64,000 nucleotides of DNA from a candidate division KSB1 bacterium (GCA_016214895.1 JACRMR010000020.1:229812-293811), one strand, 5' to 3'; shown: positions 43,501-51,756, counted from the first letter of the stretch. The notes: generated from the letters alone by a model not told the origin. Made by a program: numbers and translations.

Positions 43501-45326
43501 GGCCACACTTCCGTGCCCTGACCGACCCAGAACACCCACACCGTATCGCCGCTCAGTGCGATTTGCGGAAACGCGAACGTCTCGCCGCGACTGGTCTCGC
43601 TGGCCACTCCGGCCGTCCCGGTCACTTGGTCAACGGTAGCCGTAAATCCGCCGGTTTCGTAACTGCCCCAGGAAACGCCGTTGAACAACAGGAAGCTGAT
43701 CTTCGACGGACTGGCGGCATCCGAGACGTAAGCCATGTAGATTCTGCCTTGCCGGCTCATGACGCAGTGCGGCGCGCTGAAACCCGTTCCGCTGCCGCTG
43801 GCCGCCTCATAGATGGCACCCCAGGCGCTCCCCGAAAACGTGCGATGATAGACATCGTCGTCACCCGACCACACGACTTGCACGTTGTCGGTCAGGTCCA
43901 CCAGCAGATTCGCGTACCGGTTTTCGGCCACGATCGACGGGGTGATGGACGCCGTCAGGTTCGTGTTGGTGGACCAGGTGCTTCCACCCACCGAATACGA
44001 ATGAAACAGATGCCGCTCGCCCGCGGTCACCGCCTCGTAGATGACATGCAGTTCGCCCGTCGATCGCAGGGCGATCCGCGGCCGGTCATGCGCTCCCGTC
44101 AGCGACGTCGGCGAAATCCGCACCGCCGCGGACCACGTCTGACCGTAGTCGTCGCTGTAGCTGTACGAAGTTCCCTCCGTGTCATTGTCCCGGCAGAACA
44201 CCATGTGCAGTCGGCCGGTCAGCGGATCGAAGGCGATGTCCGATTCCTCATTCAGCGGTGACGCTGACTGATTCATAGTCGAGGCCGTGTCGAAGGAGAA
44301 TGTCAACCGGTAGTCATGCCCGAGGAACGTATTCTGATTGTGCACCGACTCGGTCAGCAGCAGATTATTGGTCCCGCTCGGCAGGTTCTCGGCGATCGAG
44401 CCGTCGGTATTGACGTCGGTTTCGACAATCTCCACATCATGCGGTCGCGACAGCGCGCCCGGATACTGGTCCACGTAAGTGAACGCGCCGCCGAACCCGA
44501 CGGCATCGAGCGCATACGAGGCCAGTGCCCCGGCGCCGCTGGAAAGCGAGTTGATCAGGTACAAATCGACAACTTCGCCGGAGCGCACGGAAGTATTCAA
44601 GGCGATGCTGCTCAGATCCGTCAAGGCCGGATCATTCGCCTGCGTCGCTTCATTGAGCTGCAACGGCAACGCCACGGGCGTGGCCGCGGTCAGCACATAG
44701 TCCACTTCGCCGATGCCCGCCACCCCCTGCGGCGTGGCGTAACCGTATTCCACGCGCACCGAGTCGTTGACCGTCAGGTCCCAGCCGGCGGGCAGCGCCA
44801 CGACGCCGCCGATATTCGGTCCGCCCGAATTGGCGATGGCGTACACCGAATCGGCGACCCCGTATCCGGTCAGCGAACTGACTCGTCGAAAGAACTTGCC
44901 GTTGATGCGGATGCGCTCGCTGGCGGGGACGATTTCACCCTGTGAAAACTTGATCTGGGCGGCGCCGAAGTTTCCCTGCACCGGCGTCGCGCTGTAGCTC
45001 AAGTCCTCGACATTCCAACCCGCGCTCGTGGTGAACACCTGCACGCGTCGCTGATCGCGATCGACCACGAACACGCTGGGCGTGGTCACGGATCCGAACA
45101 TCGCGACGGCGGTCGGTGACGAGAACGGCGAGCCGTAGAGCGGCAGCGGCGAGTTGACCAGATAGTCAAGATAAGCGCTGCTGTCCGAGTTCAGGGCATG
45201 TTGCACGTTGAAGTACGGTCCGTTCCACTCCACGAAGGAGCGATAACTCGATGCTGCGGTTGCCGCGATGCTCAGACTGAGCAGGCTGGCCAGCGAGGCG
45301 CTGAGTAAACGGTAGCGGAGATTCAT
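40518..45326 (-). CDS. Giant T9SS-secreted protein with dockerin-like pair
   Basis: 1602 residues: a signal peptide (1-26), sialidase-like Asp-box units (S-D-D-Y-G-Q-T-W near 390), propeller/NHL-like stretches (G-N-N-R-L-Q-K-L, about 840-1080), a cohesin-like beta domain (about 1115-1270), two dockerin-like calcium loops (D-G-R-I-D-F-A-D-V-N-V-F and D-G-R-L-D-A-Y-D-L-L-S-L, about 1290-1350), another beta domain, and a type-A sorting domain (F-P-N-P-F-N-A-T) ending L-L-R. It should be exported by T9SS and anchored or released. It is the last gene of a minus-strand operon starting at 48294. Confidence 0.88.
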   Translation of the reverse strand: MNLRYRLLSASLASLLSLSIAATAASSYRSFVEWNGPYFNVQHALNSDSSAYLDYLVNSPLPLYGSPFSSPTAVAMFGSVTTPSVFVVDRDQRRVQVFTTSAGWNVEDLSYSATPVQGNFGAAQIKFSQGEIVPASERIRINGKFFRRVSSLTGYGVADSVYAIANSGGPNIGGVVALPAGWDLTVNDSVRVEYGYATPQGVAGIGEVDYVLTAATPVALPLQLNEATQANDPALTDLSSIALNTSVRSGEVVDLYLINSLSSGAGALASYALDAVGFGGAFTYVDQYPGALSRPHDVEIVETDVNTDGSIAENLPSGTNNLLLTESVHNQNTFLGHDYRLTFSFDTASTMNQSASPLNEESDIAFDPLTGRLHMVFCRDNDTEGTSYSYSDDYGQTWSAAVRISPTSLTGAHDRPRIALRSTGELHVIYEAVTAGERHLFHSYSVGGSTWSTNTNLTASITPSIVAENRYANLLVDLTDNVQVVWSGDDDVYHRTFSGSAWGAIYEAASGSGTGFSAPHCVMSRQGRIYMAYVSDAASPSKISFLLFNGVSWGSYETGGFTATVDQVTGTAGVASETSRGETFAFPQIALSGDTVWVFWVGQGTEVWPTTTELYYNRIDALDGEFTSGAGTALTTGEDASPQRFSAYADDLGNVHIAYPYATTADQDGIRYKTYDVSAADFSPATTATGRMIYVEGAAATQYAYEPRLICPSINGQVVPMLACGKAWTTLDGGDPRIVFKVIDGVLSILDQTNLNVVNDFLVWNHGAANSTAIPGVTFTITNSTDDISVTDDVDAIEFNVGDYFELDGTAPIKNDNLFVTDSDAHKLKVIRAYDNIDDCFGGAWRYEVPGKSDGSPLQTYKLGTVGGEGSYSVWASADSIPWTIVDDLLITGPTDRTCEVNRFTGEVRFGDGAHGLVPSDGIFIRVRYAESVDQAEYGRQGSSLGQLNLPRGIAARWNSRLGHFDIYLCDTGNNRLQKLAYLPSAAVDPDNWISPVVAWNAVSGATDLLSSPDDIEVVMQDQDVYLAVSDNGNGRLVLYRDDEATGSGGSTAPAFVTTIGSNGASLSQFLDPRGLAVMSEDTGLVVFTADADRDIVTKSLRRDWLAEEAGDSTGGGGPADNTMRIEMVDPIDDDTYLLLQRGATRTIELRASRTDSITALRTVLTFPPSMIDVISVNEGNLWSGERFTNKIFLYDFNNTAGTLEINASMVGDDDGLTTGSSRVIASIVVRADSFSVPSTGDFAFADSLADFRDVHNAEVSTWVGNDMHLRGGYLGDIASPSDDPGDPPNMIPAVDGRIDFADVNVFTQGWNGDGITFDPISDIGPYTGTTVPNLVANPDGRLDAYDLLSLSTMYNWYNSSSTTSLPEPPRANGTQLDAARAVAVVIRPTAHGWTAEVQARDVEALTTAHIYLAVDGPDATIDDASDGGFLGAGTTLFLRTVRGQAVDIAMGRLNPQAPTVSGSGVLASIELTGSAGLPPSISMFYELRDAHNQITATANVLGFEAEPVPSKFGLGTPFPNPFNATTTFTIELTDVAQAQLSVFNALGQHVATVVNRELPAGVHQIAWDARGATGTSLPTGIYFARLEANGLSAVRKIALLR

Positions 45327-45407
45327 GGTTTGATCCTCCCGAGGGCAGGGGCGGTTTCGCCCGGCGTATGATGAAACGATTTTGTTGACAAAGAGTGCAT
45401 GCGTGGC

Positions 45408-46511
45408 TTACGGCTCCACGATGATGGTCCCCGCGCTAAGGTCACAAACTCGCGGCGCGGCATACATGTCCAACCCGAAGGTGCTGTCCGCCGCGAAGTG
45501 CGCGTGCGAATTCCCCGGCTGTAGTCCGCGAACCGCCAGCTGCGCGACGACGCCGTCACCGTCCGCCGCGGTCCCGATCCGGGTATTGCCGGCATAGTCG
45601 ATGCTCCAGGTCATGTAATTGGAGACCTGCCCGCGCGAGTTGCGGATCCCGCGGAAGAAGGCGAATCCGTCGTTCGTGGAATAGAACTCACCTTCGAGCA
45701 GATCGATAACTTCGAGGCTGCCGACGTCGAATTCGAAGGCATATTGCAGCGCGGCCAGATCCGTCGAATTCTCGATGTAAATACTGATGAGCGCCGTATC
45801 ACCGAGGCCGACGCTCGCGTCATCGAAGCGAATCGTCAACCGCGCCGCCGTGACAAAGCTCGTGTCCCGGCCCGCGCCGCGCAGTCCGCTGGAATCTACC
45901 GCCTCCGCGCGTAACAGGTAAGTGGTTTCGGCGTTCAGGTCGGTCAGCGTCACCTCGTGCTCAATCAACATCGCGGAATCGCGAACAGAGTCCAACGGAC
46001 TCGCGGCGCCGAAATACAGAATGGTCGTCGCCGGCTCGTCGGTTCGCCAGCTCACCAGCGCCGATGTTTCACCGATATTCGTAATCGCCAGCCCGAGGAT
46101 CGACGGTTCCGGCCGGGCCTTGTCCGGCGTCCGGAATTCGCCGCTGCAGATCGCCACATTGCTCAGACTGTCCGTGGCGCGCAATTCATAAACATAGTCG
46201 GCGGCCCATTCCAGGCCGATCAGCAGATTGTCGTGTTCGACCGCCGCTTGCGGGAATCGCACCAGTGCGCTGTACATCGTTCGACCGAAGCGAATCTCGC
46301 CGGTGGTCGAGTGATTTGCCGCCCATTGCACGTGCATTTCGCCCGCGGAGTCCACCACGCGGCAATAGTCGAGCGATAACCCTTCCGGCCCTTGCGGTCC
46401 GTTGGGCTGGCGCGACGAGCCGCTCGAGCAGCCGAGCAGCAGCAGTCCGCTCAGCAGCAGCCCATGGGTAATCATCCACAGTCGAAGTGTCGGCGTGCGG
46501 TCGTTTGGCAT
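45408..46511 (-). CDS. Lipoprotein with Fn3 and cohesin-like domains
   Basis: 367 residues. L-L-L-L-G-C-S-S-G is a lipobox (Cys about 28). Fn3-like beta domains occupy about 40-220 (S-A-L-V-S-W-R-T-D-E-P-A-T-T is a typical Fn3 strand). Residues 225-365 resemble a cohesin: G-L-G-D-T-A-L-I-S-I-Y-I-E-N-S-T-D-L-A-A-L-Q-Y-A-F-E-F-D. The next gene codes for a protein with a dockerin-like pair. It begins at ATG 46511; an internal ATG at residue 13 is an alternative. It follows a small lipoprotein gene by 3 bases. Confidence 0.82.
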   Translation of the reverse strand: MPNDRTPTLRLWMITHGLLLSGLLLLGCSSGSSRQPNGPQGPEGLSLDYCRVVDSAGEMHVQWAANHSTTGEIRFGRTMYSALVRFPQAAVEHDNLLIGLEWAADYVYELRATDSLSNVAICSGEFRTPDKARPEPSILGLAITNIGETSALVSWRTDEPATTILYFGAASPLDSVRDSAMLIEHEVTLTDLNAETTYLLRAEAVDSSGLRGAGRDTSFVTAARLTIRFDDASVGLGDTALISIYIENSTDLAALQYAFEFDVGSLEVIDLLEGEFYSTNDGFAFFRGIRNSRGQVSNYMTWSIDYAGNTRIGTAADGDGVVAQLAVRGLQPGNSHAHFAADSTFGLDMYAAPRVCDLSAGTIIVEP

Positions 46512-46514
46512 AGC

Positions 46515-46895
46515 TTAGGGTTCGGTGAACATAATCTCGACGGTGTCGCGCACGCCTTGTGTGTACGCGATCACCATTCCCAGTGCCGCGGCGCTATCGG
46601 CGGTAAGGGTATCCAGGGCGATGCCGCCCTGCGTGAGCAGCGTGCCGGATTGCAGGGTTCCGATCGTGTTCAAGAGCACGATTTCCGTGGAATCCGCCAC
46701 CGGGTGGCCCGCTTCAAAGCACTCGACGAAGATCACAATCTGACTCTCGCCGTCGGCCGGCACGGACCACGGTTGAGCTTCAACCGAGATGGTCAGCACG
46801 GGACCGTTCGGATTCCCGGGCTCGGTCTCGTCCTCCTGCGGCGCGCAGCTCCACGCAATCAGCGCAAGCGCACTAACGACGATCGCCCAGCGCAC
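46515..46895 (-). CDS. Small lipoprotein with Ig-like beta domain
   Basis: About 126 residues. I choose GTG 46895, which has GAGGAG five bases upstream and gives M-R-W-A-I-V-V-S-A-L-A-L-I-A-W-S-C, a lipoprotein signal. A frame opening at 46976 lies within the preceding gene. The remainder resembles a bacterial Ig/invasin-type domain (G-E-S-Q-I-V-I-F-V...V-A-D-S-T-E-I-V-L). It overlaps the end of the barrel gene by 23 bases. Confidence 0.75.
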   Translation of the reverse strand: MRWAIVVSALALIAWSCAPQEDETEPGNPNGPVLTISVEAQPWSVPADGESQIVIFVECFEAGHPVADSTEIVLLNTIGTLQSGTLLTQGGIALDTLTADSAAALGMVIAYTQGVRDTVEIMFTEP

Positions 46896-48294
46896 GGATC
46901 TCCTCGTCCTCGGTGTCGGTCTGGTCTTGAATGTCAAGGGTTCCCGCCAATTGCTTCCCGAAGCGTTGATAGGCATCCAGCGTCAACGCCCGGCTTTCCG
47001 CCAGACTCAGTCCGCGTTGCTCGTCGCTCGACACGAAGGAGAGCTTTGCCGCCGTTCGTTGTTCCGCCCGCGCGGTCATGACGCGATCGGCAGCCATTTC
47101 CAGCGCTCCGAGATGAATCAGGCGCACCCGCGCGCGGCATTCCGCTCGCCACTTCGGCTGCGAAAACAGCAGGGGAACTCTGACTCCTCCACCCGCCGCA
47201 ACTGCTTCGTGATCGACATCGGTAATCATCAGCCACCGCACGTCGGGATTCGCCAGCGCGATCGCTTCCACGGTATTCCAGAACGCCGTGTTTGTCGAGC
47301 CATCGTAGGGCAATCCCGGCAGATCAAGCGAACTCAGCGGTTCGACGTTGTCAAAGGCGGGTTCCAGCTCGTGTAGCAAGGCCTTCCACAATTCATCGCG
47401 ATCCGCCAGTGGCACGCTGGCCATCGGCGGGGCGATCAGAATCGTCCCTTCATGGTGCGCGATTCGCGGTGCTCCCGAGCGTTCCGGAAATAGCTGCCGG
47501 GACAAACGGCCTTCAAACCGCAGTCCGATATTGAATCCATAGACAGGCTCGTCGGCGAGGTCCGCGCTGAATCCCGGTGCGATCTGAAATCCCCACGGTC
47601 CCGTTATCGCCAGGCCGCTACTCATCACCTGTGTATTGGGCATCGTCCCGATCCGCGTAAAGGACTGCGCAAAACCCAATTCAGCCGCGATCCGGGGTCC
47701 GAACGGAGCCAGCCACAACCGGCTTCCCCAGCGGAAGGATTGCTCGAGCCGATCGGACGAAGCGAAGTAGCCCCCAAACGCATTCACTTCGGCAACGGTG
47801 GCCGGATTCCAGAGGCCGCCAAGGAACAATTCGCCTCCCGTCTGCTTCATACTGAAGGAAGGCAACACACCGCCGGTCGCGCTCAGACTATCGTAATAGA
47901 GTTCTTGATCTCTGTAACCGGTAGGCAGCACGAAATTGCTGTTGAACCCGATTCGCAGCGGTCTATCTTTCGAATTGATCGGCCAGTAGGACAAACCAAG
48001 GCGACTGTCCTCCGGCCCTTTTTGGAATGCTCCGAGGCCGCTGAGATCACGGCTCGACCCGCTCATCGCCAAGCCCACATGATCTGTCAACCCAATATTG
48101 ATATTAAACTTATGACGCGTGTCCTGCCACAGGTCGTCGTGGAGGAACTCGCCGCCGTAGCCCATCCAGAGATGCCCTCGCAGGACCGGCGGAAGTCCCG
48201 CTTCTGGCGAGACATACGCAGCGGACGGCCACCCTTGTGCGGCGGCCACACCCGTTAAGACAAGCATATATAGTGCGTTATAGAAAGCTCGCAT
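46873..48294 (-). CDS. Outer-membrane beta-barrel protein, unassigned
   Basis: 473 residues with a signal peptide (1-19) and an N-terminal half of alternating aromatic and polar residues (G-L-T-D-H-V-G-L-A-M-S-G; W-G-S-R-L-W-L-A-P-F-G) suited to beta strands of an outer-membrane barrel. The C-terminal part (about 290-473) is helical and basic-acidic with V-R-W-L-M-I-T-D-V-D, and may be periplasmic. No family recognised. It heads the operon that encodes two lipoproteins and the giant T9SS protein. Confidence 0.7.
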   Translation of the reverse strand: MRAFYNALYMLVLTGVAAAQGWPSAAYVSPEAGLPPVLRGHLWMGYGGEFLHDDLWQDTRHKFNINIGLTDHVGLAMSGSSRDLSGLGAFQKGPEDSRLGLSYWPINSKDRPLRIGFNSNFVLPTGYRDQELYYDSLSATGGVLPSFSMKQTGGELFLGGLWNPATVAEVNAFGGYFASSDRLEQSFRWGSRLWLAPFGPRIAAELGFAQSFTRIGTMPNTQVMSSGLAITGPWGFQIAPGFSADLADEPVYGFNIGLRFEGRLSRQLFPERSGAPRIAHHEGTILIAPPMASVPLADRDELWKALLHELEPAFDNVEPLSSLDLPGLPYDGSTNTAFWNTVEAIALANPDVRWLMITDVDHEAVAAGGGVRVPLLFSQPKWRAECRARVRLIHLGALEMAADRVMTARAEQRTAAKLSFVSSDEQRGLSLAESRALTLDAYQRFGKQLAGTLDIQDQTDTEDEEIRALGDRR

Positions 48295-48455
48295 TTGACC
48301 CTAAAGACTTTGGTTCGAGAAACATGTTCGCAAGTCATGTGCCATATCACCTTCCCCGCTAATTCACAGCAGTTTGGCAACAATTCTTGCAGCACTCCGG
48401 CAACTCTTGCCGACAGGCCGGAGCCACCTGGCGGATGTTTCAGATGCTGGGGGCA

Positions 48456-48490
48456 CAAAAAAGGACGGCCCCTGTTCGGGAGCCGTCCTT
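48456..48490 (-). terminator. Terminator-like hairpin on the minus strand
   Basis: AAGGACGGC and GCCGTCCTT enclose a CCC/GGG inner stem. Read leftwards it is followed by TTTTTT. No minus-strand gene ends just upstream, so it would stop antisense transcription from the AhpD-like gene, or it is part of a structured element in the 48300-48490 region. Confidence 0.55.
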
Positions 48491-48517
48491 GACTAACTGG
48501 TCGAAAAGCATTATATC
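48489..48517 (+). promoter_or_regulatory. Sigma-70-type promoter of AhpD-like gene
   Basis: TTGACT (48489-48494), 17 bases, TATATC (48512-48517). It agrees in spacing and boxes with other promoters of the window and lies 31 bases upstream of ATG 48548. Confidence 0.65.
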
Positions 48518-48547
48518 TGTAATGTCTTGAAACTCGTTTGCTTGGTT

Positions 48548-49090
48548 ATGCCCTATATCCCCATTATTTCACCAGAGGACGCGGCTGGTCCGCTGGCTGC
48601 GCTCTACACCGAGATTCGTCGCGTTCGTGGTCGCGTGGCGGGTATCTACCAGCTGCAAAGCCTTGATCCCGAGCTGCTTCGAGCGCACCGTGATCTCTAC
48701 TGGGCCACGATGCACCGCGAGCACGGGTTGCCCGTGCAGGAGCGTGAAGCGATCGCGCTGGCGGTGTCGATTGCGAATAGCTGCGACTATTGCGCCCGGC
48801 ATCACGCGGATCATCTGCGTGCGGCGGGGGGCAGCGAGTCGCTGATTCTGTCGCTCACGCTCAGTGAAGCTCCGGCCACATCCTCGCGCCGGCTGAATCG
48901 CCTGATCTACTATGCTCGCAAGTTGACACTCCTCCCCAACTCCGTCGGTAAGGACGACATCGAAGAACTCCGTCGCGTCGGACTTGGCGATATCGAGATC
49001 CTTCATGCCGCCCAAATCATCAGCTACTACAACTATGTGAATCGCATCGCGAATGGTCTCGGGGCGGAATTGGAAACCGGACGCAAGTGA
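48548..49090 (+). CDS. Peroxidase-related AhpD-like protein
   Basis: About 180 residues of the carboxymuconolactone decarboxylase/AhpD superfamily. N-S-C-D-Y-C-A-R-H-H (about 83-92) holds the redox C-x-x-C and the proton-relay histidine. M-P-Y-I-P-I-I-S-P-E-D-A-A-G-P is the usual start, so I choose ATG 48548 over an upstream TTG at 48527. It is likely a small thiol peroxidase-type protein. Confidence 0.9.
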   Translation: MPYIPIISPEDAAGPLAALYTEIRRVRGRVAGIYQLQSLDPELLRAHRDLYWATMHREHGLPVQEREAIALAVSIANSCDYCARHHADHLRAAGGSESLILSLTLSEAPATSSRRLNRLIYYARKLTLLPNSVGKDDIEELRRVGLGDIEILHAAQIISYYNYVNRIANGLGAELETGRK

Positions 49091-49117
49091 TCACACCTCA
49101 ACGGCGGAGTGGCGGGA

Positions 49118-49147
49118 TAGATGAACGATGATCGATCATAGATGATG
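49118..49147. repeat. Low-complexity GATGATCGATCATA repeat
   Basis: GATAGATGAACGATGATCGA and continuing words. It is a relative of 2470-2504. Confidence 0.5.
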
Positions 49148-49162
49148 CGGACTGCATTGATC

Positions 49163-49191
49163 TTGACCTGTTTAGAAGCTCATAATATACG
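49163..49191 (+). promoter_or_regulatory. Promoter of the SBBP-type cargo gene
   Basis: TTGACC, 17 bases, TATACG in an A/T-rich patch. Predicted +1 is about 30 bases before ATG 49228. Confidence 0.5.
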
Positions 49192-49227
49192 CGTATTTGA
49201 CCAACAAGTCAGTTGATGTGGCTTAAA

Positions 49228-51756
49228 ATGTACAAGGCGTTGTTCATCCTGATGTTGGGGGTCGCGGGCGCTGCCAGCGCCAGAGATGGGGCACATGGAG
49301 ACATGTGCCGCCAAGGGCAGAGTGTCTTCTTCGTGGCCAACGAGGGGCAGTGGGACGAGCCGTTTGCCTTCAAGCTGAATGCAGGAGGCACGACGTACTT
49401 TGTCACCGAGCAGGGCTTGACTATCGACATCCGGCAGTATGACCGAACGGCCAACGCCGCGTCGGGTCTCCCCCCATATCCTATGGGGGGATTAAGGGGG
49501 GAGGAGGAGCCCGAGCCAGTATCAGTCCGTGGGCATGTCCTGAAGCTGAACTTCGTCAATCCGGTCTCCCCCCACTCTGTGGGGGGACTAAGGGGGGTTG
49601 ACAAGTTGCCCAGCTACTCTAACTACTTTCTGGGCAGAGACTCCTGCAGGTGGCGGAGCCGGGTTGGGCACTATCAGCGCGTGATTGCGGAGAATGTCTG
49701 GCAGGGCATCGATGTGGAGTTCGTGGCCGTAGGGGCCGTGTCCGCGACCGGCCCGGGGATCAAGACGAACTACCACGTTCATCCCGGTGCGGATGTCTCG
49801 CAAATTCAGATTGAGTATGAAGGTCTTGATGCACCGCTGCAAGTTGACGGCTCAGGCAATCTCGAACTCGCAACCTCGCTGGGTGATCTGAAAGAGCAGA
49901 AGCCGTGGGCCTATCAGATTGATGGCCGTCAGCAGCGCGATGTGGGTGTGCAGTTCGCCGTGATGAACGAGCATCGCTACGGAGTCATAACTTCTTCCAT
50001 CGACGCGAGCAAGGAACTGGTGATTGATCCGCTGATCTACGGAAGCTACTTCGGGGGAATCGGGCCGGACTGGGGCCTTGCGACCACGGTCGGGCGGGAT
50101 GGATCGGTCTTCGCGAGCGGTGAATCTGAATCCGCTGGCTTGCCGACGACACCAGGCGCCTACGAGGACTTTAACCCGTTTCCGGGTCGCCCAACGATCT
50201 ACACGAGTCGGTTCTCGAGCGATCTGTCCACGCTGGCGTATTCCACATATGTGGGCGCCCACGTCACGCAACCTAGCGGAGAAGCTGAAGCGTTTCAGCT
50301 CTTCCTGGTGGTCGACCAGGCGAGCCGAGTCTGGGGTGGAGGAGCCACATCGGCGTGGGACTGGCCGTTGACGGTGAACGCGTTTGACACGACATTTGAC
50401 GATGTCTATCTTGAGGGATTCTTCTACCGGCTTAGCGCAGATGGCAGCGCACTGGAGTACAGCTCATTTCTTGGTGGTTCAGGGTCCGATGAACTCACTG
50501 CCGCTGCGGTCGACTCCCTCAATTACATCTTGTGGTTGGCGGGGAACTCCGTGTTGTCGCCGGATCTGCCAGTTACGCCGAACGCCCAGTTTCCGACCCC
50601 GTTCGGCGGAGAATACGATGTGATCTTGGGGAAATTCAATTTGCTCGCATTGACAATGGACTATCTGAGCTTCTTCGGCGCGGCTGGGGTTGATCTCGCA
50701 TGGTGCGTCCTTCCGGTAACGGCTGGGACGGTCTGGTTGGCTGGTTCCAGCGAGAGCACGGGATTTCCCACGACGCCCACCGCACTCAGGTCCGATGCCG
50801 TTGGGACGGACGGCTTTGTGACAAGCTGGAACATCGCGGACGGCGAGTTCGAGTACAGCACACTGTTGGGCGGCGCGGGTCTGGATTGGGTCAATGCGGT
50901 GGCGATCGTAGACAGTGATCACATCGGGGTCGTCGGAGTAACTATGTCCGCTGACTTCCCGGTTTCCGCGGATGCCGCGGATACTTCTTTTCATCCGGAT
51001 GAATTCAACGGGTTTGTAACTATCTTGACGCCATCAACCGGAGAGTTCCGTTCGACTTACTTGTCCGGGGCCGTTCGTAACTCGTCAGACATGGTGTTTG
51101 GAGCCTGCGCGGCCCGCGACTACTTTTCGGTTGCGGGGTGGACGTCCAACGCCGACTTTCCGGTCTCACCGGGCGCGGAGGACACGGTGCTGAACGCCAC
51201 CGGGGGGATCAATCTGGCCGACTTGTTCTTGTGCAAGCTCAATCTGGACCTGACCCTGATCGAATATTGCACCTATTTCGGTGGTGATTTCGATGACCGT
51301 CTTTCCCAATCGGGATCGGTGTATTATGTGAATGCGGACACGGTTTGGTTGACCGGGGCGACTGGCTCGACGGACTTCCCGATATCCCCCAACGCGTTTC
51401 AACCAGTCAATGCGGGGCTTGGAGATGCGTTCATTGCGGGTTATGCGTTTCCGCCGTCCGACGCTGTGTCGGAACGACCCTATCCTGCAATCCTGAGCGA
51501 TCTGAATCTGCTTGTTTATCCCAACCCGTTCAACGGCGAGGCGCAGGTCCTGTACGGCCTATCGCAGAGCCAGAATGCAAACCTCGTCATCTATGACCTG
51601 CTGGGGCGACGCGTGCAATCCCTTAACTTGGGCTGGCAGTCGGCGGGAACACATCGCACATCCCTGTCATTCGATTCACGGCCGTCGGGCATCTACACCA
51701 TCCGACTTCAAGCAGGCACCCAGGCGGCAATCCAAAGGGCGGTCCTGGTGCGATAG
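49228..51756 (+). CDS. T9SS-secreted SBBP-repeat protein with inserted palindromes
   Basis: About 842 residues. A signal peptide (1-18) is followed by the DUF7948-like front domain (V-A-N-E-G-Q-W-D-E, Y-F-L-G-R-D, W-Q-G-I-D-V-E-F), about 450 residues of SBBP-type propeller repeats (S-T-Y-V-G, F-P-T-T-P, W-L-A-G) and a type-A sorting domain (V-Y-P-N-P-F-N-G) ending L-V-R. Three palindromic DNA elements lie inside the frame at 49288-49316, 49470-49501 and 49568-49597, and add the peptides G-A-H-G-D-M-C-R-Q-G and, twice, x-x-G-G-L-R-G. Starts at 49213 and 49216 are alternatives. Confidence 0.88.
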   Translation: MYKALFILMLGVAGAASARDGAHGDMCRQGQSVFFVANEGQWDEPFAFKLNAGGTTYFVTEQGLTIDIRQYDRTANAASGLPPYPMGGLRGEEEPEPVSVRGHVLKLNFVNPVSPHSVGGLRGVDKLPSYSNYFLGRDSCRWRSRVGHYQRVIAENVWQGIDVEFVAVGAVSATGPGIKTNYHVHPGADVSQIQIEYEGLDAPLQVDGSGNLELATSLGDLKEQKPWAYQIDGRQQRDVGVQFAVMNEHRYGVITSSIDASKELVIDPLIYGSYFGGIGPDWGLATTVGRDGSVFASGESESAGLPTTPGAYEDFNPFPGRPTIYTSRFSSDLSTLAYSTYVGAHVTQPSGEAEAFQLFLVVDQASRVWGGGATSAWDWPLTVNAFDTTFDDVYLEGFFYRLSADGSALEYSSFLGGSGSDELTAAAVDSLNYILWLAGNSVLSPDLPVTPNAQFPTPFGGEYDVILGKFNLLALTMDYLSFFGAAGVDLAWCVLPVTAGTVWLAGSSESTGFPTTPTALRSDAVGTDGFVTSWNIADGEFEYSTLLGGAGLDWVNAVAIVDSDHIGVVGVTMSADFPVSADAADTSFHPDEFNGFVTILTPSTGEFRSTYLSGAVRNSSDMVFGACAARDYFSVAGWTSNADFPVSPGAEDTVLNATGGINLADLFLCKLNLDLTLIEYCTYFGGDFDDRLSQSGSVYYVNADTVWLTGATGSTDFPISPNAFQPVNAGLGDAFIAGYAFPPSDAVSERPYPAILSDLNLLVYPNPFNGEAQVLYGLSQSQNANLVIYDLLGRRVQSLNLGWQSAGTHRTSLSFDSRPSGIYTIRLQAGTQAAIQRAVLVR
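49288..49316 (+). repeat. GGGGCAC palindrome inside a coding sequence
   Basis: GGCACATG-GAGA-CATGTGCC (49290-49309) with flanks GATGG and GCCAAGGG, the same element as the 17.9-18.4 kb array. It lies in frame right after the signal peptide. Confidence 0.85.
49470..49501 (+). repeat. C6/G6 hairpin inside a coding sequence, copy 1
   Basis: CCCCCCATA-TCC-TATGGGGGG followed by ATTAAGGGGGG, preceded by GTCT. It codes for P-P-Y-P-M-G-G-L-R-G in the host protein. Confidence 0.8.
49568..49597 (+). repeat. C6/G6 hairpin inside a coding sequence, copy 2
   Basis: CCCCCCAC-TCT-GTGGGGGG followed by ACTAAGGGGGG, preceded by GTCT. It codes for S-P-H-S-V-G-G-L-R-G. The stem differs from copy 1, yet stays complementary. 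Confidence 0.8.

Noticed and set aside
43029-44261. A 410-codon plus-strand frame opposite the giant T9SS gene.
   Set aside because: Antisense shadow of a gene with clear signal peptide and sorting domain.
48300-48460. A known riboswitch (cobalamin, c-di-GMP) in the leader region.
   Set aside because: Stems are present, but none of the conserved boxes of those classes could be matched by eye.
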